Source: an uncultured Clostridia bacterium
GTDB lineage: Bacteria > Bacillota > Clostridia > Christensenellales > UBA1242
DNA length: 64,000 nt
Direction of reading: 5' to 3'
Assembly (NCBI GenBank): GCA_934778205.1
Contig: CAKVOD010000001.1
Location: forward strand, 198,973 to 262,972
Under the pieces are notes generated by a model that had not been told where the DNA came from, searched no databases, and saw only the letters and a program-made list of their open reading frames with translations. Shown here piece after piece: positions 1 through 8,884 of this stretch. The position numbers and the translations under genes are program-made. Position 1 is the stretch's first letter, and every line of letters starts with the position of its first letter.

Positions 1-3000
1 TCAGTCACTGCAACGGGGGGCAGTATTGACGAACAAACAAGGTTTGTCAACAGTGATTCTTCCGAAATTTTGAGCGTGACAAAACTTGCGTCACCGCAAA
101 GTCTTGCAGTTCGTGGCGACAACGTCACGTGGGGGGCAGTCGACCTCTCATATGGCTATATTGTCCGCTTAGATGACACACTTACGTTGCCTATTCAAGC
201 GCAAAATTATATTGATTTCTTCGACACTGCGACGCAAACTTTTGTTGCAAAAAAATATACTATTAGCACAAAGGCAGTCGGGAATAATAAGGAAATAATT
301 GACTCGGAATACAGTCAATCATTTGAATTTAGGAAACTCAAAACAATTGACGAAAGCAAGGTTACGCTGAACGGCGGAACTGTCACGTGGCAAGGGCTTG
401 GCGACGCGATTTTGTATGATGTGTTTGTCAATGACGCAAGCGAACCGATACGCGTGAGCGGGAATTATATGGATTTTTCCTCAACCGAATATGAAAGCGG
501 TAATTACAGCATCAAGATTCGCGCAATCAGCACGGACAACTTGTCGGTTAGTGGCGAAAAATCTACTGCGATAGCATTTGAAAAATTGTCTTGCCCGACA
601 AATTTTGAGGTACAGGACGGCATTTTGTACTACTCAATGGCAAGCGGAGCAAGTTATCTCGGGTACAACTTGCGTGTTGGTAGCACTGAATATACTTCAA
701 TCAATGACGAGTTCTTGAACTTTGACAAGTATTTGGCAGACGACGAGGAAAAATTGGTCAGTTTGCAAGCAATTGGCAACGGACAAAATACGATTAGTTC
801 CAACTTTAGTGAACCGATAAAACTACACAAGATTTCTAGCAATGTTGGACTCAAAGTCGAAAACGGCAGTTTGAGTTGGGATGCGCAGAGCGGTGCAACG
901 GGTTATGAAATTGAAGTTGAATACAGTGCAAACGAAACGACTACTAAGCAAACAATGTTTATTGATGGAGCAAATGTAACATTTATAAACCTTATGAGTT
1001 CAACAATGTTTTCACACGTTGGGGACTATGTCATTTCAGTGCGCGCAGTTGGTATGACAAGTAAAATCACAAACACTGCATATACTTACGACATTACGAG
1101 CAAAGCAAGTTTTCCAGTTTCTGCGAAAAAACTTGCGTCAATTGAGAGTTTGAAAGTCGAAAGCGGACTTATCACGTGGGAGCCTGTCGACGGCGTCACA
1201 TATTACGAAGTTATTTTGGACGGCAACTCTCTTGGCAGTGCGTGCGGTGTTGCGTCTACGTACGCTGTTGCTGGCAGTGCAGGAATGCACACTGTCAGCG
1301 TTATCGCGCGCGGGAATCAAGCAAACGTGCTTGACTCAACAATTGTTGAAAATCAAATTGAGGTCAAAAAACTTTCCAACGTATTTGCGCTACATATAAA
1401 GGACGCGCAAGTTATGTGGGACGGCATTGTTGGCGCAAATAGTTATGATGTTGAAGTTGTTGACGAAAACAATATTGTTGTCAAGAGCGCGCAGTCGATT
1501 TCTTCGACGAGTTATACATTCTATGGGCTTGAGGGGGGGATGTCATATTATGTTCGCGTCAAGGCAAACGGCAACAATAGTGACACCGTCAGTGGCGACT
1601 TTGGCGCAATGCTTGGCGCAAAAACTTTTGAAGTGAGAGTTCTCGCAGAGCCCCGCAATATTAGAATTGAAAACAACATTTTGTATTTTGACTATGTTGC
1701 AAACGCAAGCAAGTATGAAATTGTGTTCTCTCAACCGCAAGCGCAAGATACGCTTGACATTGCGCCTGTTGAAAATGAAACACGTGGCACATTTGATATG
1801 GCGGAATATTTGAGAGGCAAGAGTGCTGGCAACTATGCAATATTTATGCGTGCTGTTGATAATTCAGCGCAACAAGAATACTTGAGTAGTTCCTATTCAA
1901 AAGCAATCAATATTGAAAAATTGGGAATACCTGTTTTGTCAGTTGTCAATGGTATGCTTAATTATACAAAGGTATATTCAGCAGTTGAATACGAGATTGG
2001 CATCAAAAAGCCGTCTGAAACTCAACCAACGATTTATAAGAACCGCAAAGATGTGACAACGTTTGCCTTTGGCACGCAATTTACGGCGGGCGAATATTAT
2101 GTTGCAATCAAAGCAATGGGTGATGGTTCGTCGACATTCTCGAGCGAAACGAGTGAAGATTTTACAATTGAGAAATTGCGCACGCCTGTTGCGTCGACGG
2201 CTGAAAACGCTGACCTTGAGGTCAAAAACGGACAGCTTTATTGGAAAGCAGTTGAAAATGCGACGCTCTACAGCATTTCAGTTTCCCGTTATGATGCGCT
2301 TGCGCAAAAATATATTCTCTCATATAATACACAATTACAGCCAAAAACTGAAAACTGGTATTTGCCTACAGGCGAAAGAGGAACATATCAAATTTCAATC
2401 AGCGTCAAAGGCGACGACACAAAATATGTTGATTCAGATGTATACGTCTATAACAAGGCGCTCAAAAAACTGAACGCGCCAAACGATTTGGGCGTTTTGG
2501 AGGGCAAAGTTGCGTGGACGAACAACTCGGAGGCGGTCAATGGCTATGAACTCATCGTCAATGACTCGTATATTCCAGTAGGTGGCACAAACACCTTTGA
2601 ACTCAATGAAGAATTTAGCGCAATCAATTATACTATTCGTGTGCGTTCTGTCGGCAACAACGATGCCACACTGACAAGTGACGCTTCCGACCCGATTTCA
2701 GCAAGCAAACTTGAAAAAGTCGTCTTGAACGTTGACGACGGCGTGCTAAATTGGGAAAATATGGGTGCGCGTGCATATAATGTCATCATAGTCACAGACG
2801 GGGGCGATATGGTCGCAAACTTTGAAACGACAGAGTTCAAGTACACTTTTGAAGGCATTGCTTCGGGATACTACTTTGTCAAGGTTAGACAACTTGGTTC
2901 CCTTCAAGCGGGCGGTTCGAATGGAATGTTGAACTCAGATGTTTCAGACGAATACGCCGTCTACAAAATGGAAACGCCAGAAAGTTTGTATATCAATTCC

Positions 3001-4890
3001 GACTTTACGATGACGAATCCTACCCCTGAGCAGTTGGCGCGCGCGGGCTACCTTGAGTGGAACGCGGTTGACAACGCTTCAAAATATTTGCTTACATATA
3101 CTTACCAAACAGTGACTTTTGACCCTATAAATGTTGTTGACAACTACTATAGGTTTGACGATGATATGTTGTTTGTCGGCGAATACACATTTGCAGTGCG
3201 CGCAACTGGCGATACAGTCGTCAAAGGCACAAAAAGTTTCGTCTGCGTCAATTCTGACCCTAAGGAAACTCTCGCTGCCAAGTTGGGAGCGCCAACAGAT
3301 TTGAGCGTTTCAAATGGCGTGTTCCGTTGGAATTCGGCGGAAAGCACGAGTTCGCTTGATGTTAGATATATGTTCTGCTACTACTTTGCCGAAGATGGGA
3401 AAGAGTTTGATATGGACACAATCAATGTTGAGTATGCAGGCAATGTCAACTTCCACACGCTCAACAAACTTGGTAAGTATAAATTGCTTGTCTATGCAGT
3501 GGGCGTCAACTGCATTCAAAGTGACAAGGCGGAACTTGCTGACGAGTACAAGTTTGACTTGTTTAGCGCGGGCAGTGGGGCTGTTGATGACCCTTACATC
3601 ATCAAAACATTTACAGTCGGCGAAGGTGTCACTGCAAAAACTTATACCGCTTTGGAACAATTGAACTATTTGAACTACCTGTATGATAAGTCGTTTAAAT
3701 TAATGGAGGACATCACAATTGGTTCAACCTTTGTTCCGCTTGGAACACTAGACGAATTGAGTTTTGCTAGAGTCAACAACGGGTATAGTTTTGAAGGCGT
3801 TTTGGACGGAAACGGACACACGATTGCGTTCGACAGCGTCGACAATACGACAGCGTTTGGTGGCGTGGGCGAATTTGGATTGCTCTCATCAATTGCAAAA
3901 GTTGGTATTGTCAGGAACTTGACTTTGCGAGATTTCATTGTCAGTGGTTCGTATCACAAAATCGGCATTGTGACCGCCTCAAATAGTGGGGTCATTAGAA
4001 ATGTGACCGTCATCAACACGGCGGAGCGCGGAATTACGTCTGCATATACAGGCGGTAACCAGCAAACATATGTCGGTGGTATCGCGGGCGAAAATACCGC
4101 CACAGGCACAATTGTTGGTTGCGTTTCAAAAATCTTAATCAATGCGACAAACACGAAAACATATGTTTATGCGGGCGGTATCGTCGGCTACAACTTGGGC
4201 GTGATAAAGGATAGTGAAACGCGCGCATTCTATGGCAGTGTCAATCCTATCGACAAGCAAATTCAAGGTACATACGCGGGCGGTATTGCAGGTTATTGCG
4301 TCGGGGTTGCAAGTTCAATTGAAAGGTGCAAAAACGTCGCATCAGTCAACGCAACACCAAGCAAAGGTGAACACGGTAGCGCGTTTGCGCGCGCGGGTGG
4401 TATTGCGGGGTTGATTGAATTTAATGAACTCAGCACAACGGGCGTCGTTATGCCACAAATTTTGGCTTGCTACAATACTGGACTTGTCAGCGCGCTAGCA
4501 AGCGGAGATAACTCTTCGGAAGCAGGCACAAAGGTCGGAGGAATTGTCGGGCTTATTGCAGGCGGAACAATTAGTACGTGCTACAATGTGGGAACAATCT
4601 ATATCTATGATACTGCCGAGCAAAAATTCTACGACATCGTCGGTGGCATAGTTGGTTGGAATACAAACAGTGAAAAATCGTATGTTGAAAACTCATACTA
4701 TATTACAGGCGTAGGTATTCCGCTATCTTGCACGCAAGGATTCCAAAAAAATACTATGGCGCTCGTCACAATTGAACAGTTGCAAGCAGAAAGTGGCACA
4801 ACAGACGCAGTCATCGACTTGCTAAATGAAGTGCAAGAATACTTTGTCTATAGCGCGGGCAACTATCCAAAACTTGTTTGGGAATCTTAA
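1..4890 (+). CDS. Giant secreted protein, Fn3-like modules plus GLUG repeats (5' end outside window)
   Basis: The frame is open from base 1 with no stop, so this is the C-terminal 1,629 residues of a longer protein; TTG at 70 is not a credible start. About 13 modules of 80-100 residues follow one another, each opening with K-L-x-x-P/I-x-x-L-x-V-x-x-G-x-L-x-W and closing with G-x-Y-x-V-x-V-R-A-x-G, a fibronectin type III-like pattern. From about residue 1200 there is a linker and a GLUG-type beta-solenoid: DGNGHTI, then repeated GGI(A/V)G...C/YN.G units, ending in YPKLVWES. No LPXTG signal or C-terminal membrane helix is visible. Inference: an extracellular adhesin-like or carbohydrate-contacting surface protein. 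The start, export signal and any poly-G tract lie upstream of the window. A hairpin terminator follows at 5001-5034. Confidence 0.85.
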   Translation, partial: SVTATGGSIDEQTRFVNSDSSEILSVTKLASPQSLAVRGDNVTWGAVDLSYGYIVRLDDTLTLPIQAQNYIDFFDTATQTFVAKKYTISTKAVGNNKEIIDSEYSQSFEFRKLKTIDESKVTLNGGTVTWQGLGDAILYDVFVNDASEPIRVSGNYMDFSSTEYESGNYSIKIRAISTDNLSVSGEKSTAIAFEKLSCPTNFEVQDGILYYSMASGASYLGYNLRVGSTEYTSINDEFLNFDKYLADDEEKLVSLQAIGNGQNTISSNFSEPIKLHKISSNVGLKVENGSLSWDAQSGATGYEIEVEYSANETTTKQTMFIDGANVTFINLMSSTMFSHVGDYVISVRAVGMTSKITNTAYTYDITSKASFPVSAKKLASIESLKVESGLITWEPVDGVTYYEVILDGNSLGSACGVASTYAVAGSAGMHTVSVIARGNQANVLDSTIVENQIEVKKLSNVFALHIKDAQVMWDGIVGANSYDVEVVDENNIVVKSAQSISSTSYTFYGLEGGMSYYVRVKANGNNSDTVSGDFGAMLGAKTFEVRVLAEPRNIRIENNILYFDYVANASKYEIVFSQPQAQDTLDIAPVENETRGTFDMAEYLRGKSAGNYAIFMRAVDNSAQQEYLSSSYSKAINIEKLGIPVLSVVNGMLNYTKVYSAVEYEIGIKKPSETQPTIYKNRKDVTTFAFGTQFTAGEYYVAIKAMGDGSSTFSSETSEDFTIEKLRTPVASTAENADLEVKNGQLYWKAVENATLYSISVSRYDALAQKYILSYNTQLQPKTENWYLPTGERGTYQISISVKGDDTKYVDSDVYVYNKALKKLNAPNDLGVLEGKVAWTNNSEAVNGYELIVNDSYIPVGGTNTFELNEEFSAINYTIRVRSVGNNDATLTSDASDPISASKLEKVVLNVDDGVLNWENMGARAYNVIIVTDGGDMVANFETTEFKYTFEGIASGYYFVKVRQLGSLQAGGSNGMLNSDVSDEYAVYKMETPESLYINSDFTMTNPTPEQLARAGYLEWNAVDNASKYLLTYTYQTVTFDPINVVDNYYRFDDDMLFVGEYTFAVRATGDTVVKGTKSFVCVNSDPKETLAAKLGAPTDLSVSNGVFRWNSAESTSSLDVRYMFCYYFAEDGKEFDMDTINVEYAGNVNFHTLNKLGKYKLLVYAVGVNCIQSDKAELADEYKFDLFSAGSGAVDDPYIIKTFTVGEGVTAKTYTALEQLNYLNYLYDKSFKLMEDITIGSTFVPLGTLDELSFARVNNGYSFEGVLDGNGHTIAFDSVDNTTAFGGVGEFGLLSSIAKVGIVRNLTLRDFIVSGSYHKIGIVTASNSGVIRNVTVINTAERGITSAYTGGNQQTYVGGIAGENTATGTIVGCVSKILINATNTKTYVYAGGIVGYNLGVIKDSETRAFYGSVNPIDKQIQGTYAGGIAGYCVGVASSIERCKNVASVNATPSKGEHGSAFARAGGIAGLIEFNELSTTGVVMPQILACYNTGLVSALASGDNSSEAGTKVGGIVGLIAGGTISTCYNVGTIYIYDTAEQKFYDIVGGIVGWNTNSEKSYVENSYYITGVGIPLSCTQGFQKNTMALVTIEQLQAESGTTDAVIDLLNEVQEYFVYSAGNYPKLVWES

Positions 4891-5251
4891 ACAAGCGAAA
4901 GGTGGCTCGCCACTAAAGCCGTAAACATAAAATAGTATGCTTATTAATAGAAAAGTTAAAATAAATCTTTGCAACTTTGCTAACTGCAAGAAAATGATTT
5001 TGAAAAAAAGTGGTAACTTTACCACTTTTTTTCAAAATGGTTGAAAAAGATTGACATTAATTTTAATTTGTTTTTAAACGTGTCAAATGAGATTTTGATT
5101 GAGCAAAATGCAAGAATGGTGCTTAAAATGTTGGGGATAGGGGCAAAAATGGGTGTTTTTGCTAAAAAAAAGTGGAAAACTATGCTAAAAATAAGTGCAT
5201 TTTTTTAGATTATTTGCTATAATTAGTGGAATATATTTTAGAGAGAAAGTT
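4891..5251. other. Intergenic region with R2 stub and terminator
   Basis: This 361-base gap has a short hairpin GTGGCTCGCCAC at 4902-4913, probably the remains of an R2 repeat head just after the stop codon. A strong terminator follows at 5001-5034, then AT-rich DNA leading to the promoter of the next gene, with TATAAT at 5218-5223 and no clear -35 box. No gene is seen. Confidence 0.6.
5001..5034. terminator. Rho-independent terminator
   Basis: Arms AAAAAAAGTGGTAA and TTACCACTTTTTTT pair almost without a loop. The A and T runs on both sides make it symmetrical, so it could work in both directions; it ends the giant Fn3/GLUG gene. Confidence 0.85.
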
Positions 5252-6553
5252 ATGGAAACAAAAGAATTTAAAATTATTGATATGTCGGTTGAAGGCGAAG
5301 GTATCGCCAAAATCGGCAATGAAGTTTATTTCATTGATGGTGCGGTTGAGGGCGAAACGGTCACTGCTGAGATTGTCAAAGAAAAAGACAACTTGCACTG
5401 GGGCAATATGCTTGAAATCATTGAGCCGTCTTTTCGTCGTGCAACACCTCCGTGTCCATATTTTGGTAAGTGTGGGGGTTGCAAATTGATGCACTTAACC
5501 GATGAAACACAAAAGTTGTTCAAGAAATTGAGTTTGCAAAGGACGATAAAAAAGGTTACAAACTTTGATATTGATGTCAAGGAAACGGTTTGTGGCAAAC
5601 AAAAGTTTGGTTATCGCAATGCACTGCAGTTGAAAGTAGAAAAACGCGATGGACAAGTTTTGGTCGGTTTTTTTGAAACAAAAACTCATAATATTGTCGA
5701 CATTGACAATTGTTTGATTTGTGGCGACTATTCGCAAAAATTAATTAGTGCGATAAGGCAGTTTGTCATTGATACGGACGCCGATTTTGAAAGCGTGTTT
5801 GCAAACTATTATGACGGCAAACTCTTAGTTTTGGTGCAAACGAGTAGTGGGCAGTGCGACAAGGCGTTCTATGGTTACCTCAAAGAGCAATTTGATGATG
5901 TTTCGCTTTGGAGTGCAAAACAGTTCGCGACGTCGACTTTGCTAAACTACAAGGACGCAAAATGTGTGGCGGGTGACGAAAGTGAAAAAGTTTCGCTTTG
6001 TGGTTTGGACATTAATGTTACGCCGTTGAATTTCACGCAAACGAACTTTGAAGTTGCGGAAATAATGTACAAACAAATTGTCAGCGAAGTCGGCAAAAAC
6101 AATGTCGTCCTTGATTTGTATTCCGGACTAGGTGTGACAAGCGTTTTGTTTGCGCAAAATCAAAACTACGTGTGCAGTGTTGAGTACGTCGAAAACAGCG
6201 TTGAATCGGCAAAACAATTGGCGCAAAAATACGGTGTTGCGGACAGACTCATAGCGCACGCGGGCGATTGTGGCAAAGTTTTGCAAACGCTCAACTTTAC
6301 TGAAAAGGAACGTGAAAACATCGTCGTTTTCCTTGACCCTCCGCGCAAAGGGGCGGGCAAAAAAGTTGTCGATGAAATCATCAAACTTGCACCAAAAAAA
6401 GTTGTTTATATGAGTTGTAGCCCAACAAGTCTTGCAAAAGATTTGCGTGATTTGTCAGAAGCGTATGATATAAAGTATGTTCAAAGTTACGATATGTTCC
6501 CACAAACCAACAGCATTGAATCTTTGACAGTTTTGACACTCAAAACACGCTAA
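5252..6553 (+). CDS. 23S rRNA (uracil-C5)-methyltransferase, RlmCD/TrmA family
   Basis: 433 residues. It should transfer a methyl group from S-adenosylmethionine to C5 of uridine in RNA; Gram-positive members (RlmCD) modify 23S rRNA. An N-terminal TRAM-like domain (about residues 1-58) precedes the iron-sulfur motif CPYFGKCGGC with a fourth Cys in DNCLICG. The Rossmann fold shows VLDLYSGLGVTS, FLDPPRKG, and the catalytic cysteine in YMSCSP. The length is normal. I chose the ATG at 5252, which follows GAGAGAAAG and a TATAAT box at 5218-5223; an upstream in-frame start at 5195 would lie inside that promoter. Which uridine is modified cannot be read from sequence, so no gene symbol is given. Confidence 0.92.
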   Translation: METKEFKIIDMSVEGEGIAKIGNEVYFIDGAVEGETVTAEIVKEKDNLHWGNMLEIIEPSFRRATPPCPYFGKCGGCKLMHLTDETQKLFKKLSLQRTIKKVTNFDIDVKETVCGKQKFGYRNALQLKVEKRDGQVLVGFFETKTHNIVDIDNCLICGDYSQKLISAIRQFVIDTDADFESVFANYYDGKLLVLVQTSSGQCDKAFYGYLKEQFDDVSLWSAKQFATSTLLNYKDAKCVAGDESEKVSLCGLDINVTPLNFTQTNFEVAEIMYKQIVSEVGKNNVVLDLYSGLGVTSVLFAQNQNYVCSVEYVENSVESAKQLAQKYGVADRLIAHAGDCGKVLQTLNFTEKERENIVVFLDPPRKGAGKKVVDEIIKLAPKKVVYMSCSPTSLAKDLRDLSEAYDIKYVQSYDMFPQTNSIESLTVLTLKTR

Positions 6554-6678
6554 AGACAATATGTCAAAAAACTTTCCAAATGTAATAATTATACATAAAA
6601 CAAATTGATTGTCAATAAATGCGCGCAAAATTGTGCGGGATTAAAGTTATTTATTAATAATGAGTGTGAAAATCAACA

Positions 6679-6716
6679 AAAAATGCCAAATTCAAGCAAG
6701 AATTGGCATTTTTTTT
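6679..6716 (+). terminator. Rho-independent terminator
   Basis: Stem ATGCCAA...TTGGCAT followed by eight T. It lies between the RNA methyltransferase and the next gene, so the two are probably separate transcription units. Confidence 0.8.
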
Positions 6717-6742
6717 CGTAATTAATGCGATACAATGCGTGT

Positions 6743-7888
6743 ATGAAAAAATTAGACGAATATTTTGAAAAAAGCAACATTTTTTTGACCGACGATGTCG
6801 AGTCGCAGTTTTGTGAAATCTTTGCGAATTACCAGTGTCAAGAAATTGCGATTGTGGGGCAAAACTTGAGCGACCAAGTTGACAAACTGCGCAAGCACTA
6901 TAAAATCTCGTTTGTGGAAATCCCGCCAGAACTTTGCTATAGTCTAGCGGGCGTCAATTTGGCGCGACTGCAACTCAAGGAGAATACGAGGCTTTTGGTC
7001 GCGTTTGGAGATGAACACGCACTCAATTTGACAAAACTTTTGAGCAATAAACTAGATGTTCCGTTTGTGTGCATTGCGAAAAAACATCTTTCTGTGTATA
7101 CGCAATGTCCATATGCAATGATGAACACTGCGCCCGTTTTTGTCAAGCAAAAATTATGCGCCATAATAGTTGATGCCGTGTCCTGCCTTGACTTTGCGGA
7201 AGCCTTTTCTCAAACAATGTCGCACTTGTTTGGAATGTTTGAAAATTATCTCAGTGAAAAGTTTTTTCAAACCACTTGCGCATTGAACACGAAAACGATT
7301 TTTGACACGTATTTAGAACTATTGAAAAGCAACGGCAAGTTTGAAACGACCGCAGACAGTAGTTTTTTGCTGAAACTCAATTTGCTACTTGTCGTGCAGT
7401 ATGGACTTAGTGACGGCGTGCCGTTTTGTGATTCCTACTATCTCACACACACATATTTGTCAAAAAATTTGCGCCATTTCAAAGATTTTGCAAAAATAAA
7501 TTTTGTATTTGCGCAAATGCTCTCAGTGTTGTATGAGATTTATTTCAAAAACGAACTACATTCGCCCCTATATGTTGTTCGTGACGACTTTGAGCAAACA
7601 GTCACGCTAGGGCAGTATGCGGAAGCGCTTTCCAAAGTTCCCGCTAATATGAATGAAAAACTTTTTTATATCTACAAAGTATATACAAATCTTTTGCAAA
7701 ATTTGGCGGAATCGTTTCAAAATATCTATCAAAAAACGTCCTTTTACGTCAAAAACTTGATGCCCGATTCGGGCTACTCATTATTTAGCGAACTAGATTG
7801 TGAAACATTGATTGACACAATCAAACGCTGTTCACTGCTGAATTGTCACACACTTTTGTATCGTTTTGGAATCACAACAATTGAGTAA
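6743..7888 (+). CDS. Unknown protein, possibly a degenerate Fe-ADH/dehydroquinate-synthase-like fold
   Basis: 381 residues starting at the ATG reading MKKLDEYFEK; an in-frame start 18 bases upstream is less likely. The first half has alternating hydrophobic strands (AIVGQNL, LLVAFGDEHALNLTKLL, VPFVCIAKKH, CAIIVDA) in the order seen in glycerol-1-phosphate and iron-type alcohol dehydrogenases, but the usual GGGSxxD nucleotide motif has become AFGDEHALN. The second half is helical, with no metal-binding His cluster I can recognise. The assignment to that superfamily is a weak inference; otherwise this is a hypothetical cytosolic protein. It converges on the next gene across a shared bidirectional terminator. 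Confidence 0.6.
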   Translation: MKKLDEYFEKSNIFLTDDVESQFCEIFANYQCQEIAIVGQNLSDQVDKLRKHYKISFVEIPPELCYSLAGVNLARLQLKENTRLLVAFGDEHALNLTKLLSNKLDVPFVCIAKKHLSVYTQCPYAMMNTAPVFVKQKLCAIIVDAVSCLDFAEAFSQTMSHLFGMFENYLSEKFFQTTCALNTKTIFDTYLELLKSNGKFETTADSSFLLKLNLLLVVQYGLSDGVPFCDSYYLTHTYLSKNLRHFKDFAKINFVFAQMLSVLYEIYFKNELHSPLYVVRDDFEQTVTLGQYAEALSKVPANMNEKLFYIYKVYTNLLQNLAESFQNIYQKTSFYVKNLMPDSGYSLFSELDCETLIDTIKRCSLLNCHTLLYRFGITTIE

Positions 7889-7936
7889 TTTTTGTGCCTA
7901 AGTGTTTTCAATATAATATGTTATAAGTTAAAAAAA

Positions 7937-7971
7937 TAAAAACGCTTTGAAAGCAATTCAAAGCGTTTTTA
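7937..7971. terminator. Bidirectional terminator between convergent genes
   Basis: Arms AAAACGCTTTGAA and TTCAAAGCGTTTT with a 5-base loop. It directly abuts the stop codon of the minus-strand gene at 7972 and can serve both convergent genes. Confidence 0.85.
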
Positions 7972-8724
7972 TTATACGCAAGGCGTTGGCGCATCAGTAT
8001 TGATATGTTTGGTTTGTTTGATTTTTGGGTGACGAACTAATGAATTTATTTTGTCTTGCACAACAGCCCTTTCGTCCTCAGCATTGTAGTAGTTGCCGTT
8101 AAAGTCGCAAAGGTCAAGTTCGTGGTTTTCAAAGTTGTCCAAAAGTGCCAATTGTACTTGTGCGTGTGCTTTTGTCAAATCACGGATGCAAAAGCCCGCT
8201 CTACTTTTAGGTGTGAAAGCAGAGAAATAAAGTGCGTAATCATTATCTCCGCGTGGAGCAACCCTAATAAATGCCTCGTTTAGGAGCATTGATTCTTTGA
8301 TTTGATTAGCAATTTGTTGAACATTTTTTATTGTTTTAACTTTACCAAGTGGAATGCGGAAAGCGTCATTGCATTCGCCTTTGTCATTAAAAGAGAAACA
8401 AGATGTGGATGTGCTAATTTTTTCACGGAAGTTGAGATTCATAAGTCTATGTTTTTCGTTGCGAATCAAGTCGCGTTCCTCAGGTGTGGCGTAGTAAGCC
8501 CAAACATAGTTGTCCTTATGTTCTTTTTCGACAATAATTTCATCTACTGCAGGCAAGCAAGGAATTTTGCGTCCTATTTTGTTGCCGACTTGTTGATATA
8601 TTTCTTTGATTGTTTTGTGAAGTCCCGAGTTTTTCATATCCCCTTTGACGAAAAAAACGGGGACTTGTCCTTGTGGACAATTGTTATTGATAAACTCTAA
8701 ATCAAATTGGTCGATATTATTCAT
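7972..8724 (-). CDS. Hypothetical protein
   Basis: 250 residues, starting MNNIDQFDLEF with GGAAGG just upstream on the minus strand. No signal peptide, membrane helix or motif that I recognise. The composition is mixed and charged, with several isolated Cys residues, and looks like a soluble cytosolic protein. It is a single-gene unit convergent with the gene to its left and divergent from the phase-variable surface gene to its right. I can propose no function. Confidence 0.6.
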   Translation of the reverse strand: MNNIDQFDLEFINNNCPQGQVPVFFVKGDMKNSGLHKTIKEIYQQVGNKIGRKIPCLPAVDEIIVEKEHKDNYVWAYYATPEERDLIRNEKHRLMNLNFREKISTSTSCFSFNDKGECNDAFRIPLGKVKTIKNVQQIANQIKESMLLNEAFIRVAPRGDNDYALYFSAFTPKSRAGFCIRDLTKAHAQVQLALLDNFENHELDLCDFNGNYYNAEDERAVVQDKINSLVRHPKIKQTKHINTDAPTPCV

Positions 8725-8822
8725 AAAATTTTCCTTCCTTTGTAATATTATGTCCTAATTGTACCACAATTTTGCAAAAATTGCAATACTTACAAATAAA
8801 ATGCTTATATGCTTTTAAAACA

Positions 8823-8852
8823 TTTGATATTTTTTTGACATTGTGGTAAACT
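8823..8852 (+). promoter_or_regulatory. Promoter of poly-G surface gene A
   Basis: TTTGAT and TAAACT with an 18-base spacer, followed by a GAGGA ribosome-binding site at 8874-8878. The block from TTTGATATTTTTT to GTGGTA closely matches the promoters at 60593 and 63961, so it belongs to a shared promoter type for this gene family. Confidence 0.6.
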
Positions 8853-8884
8853 AAAAACGAAAACTTGATAAGTGAGGAACAAAA

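Noticed and set aside
6743..7888. Glycerol-1-phosphate dehydrogenase
   Set aside because: Strand order is suggestive, but the nucleotide motif and metal-binding His residues are not recognisable, so a firm name is not justified.
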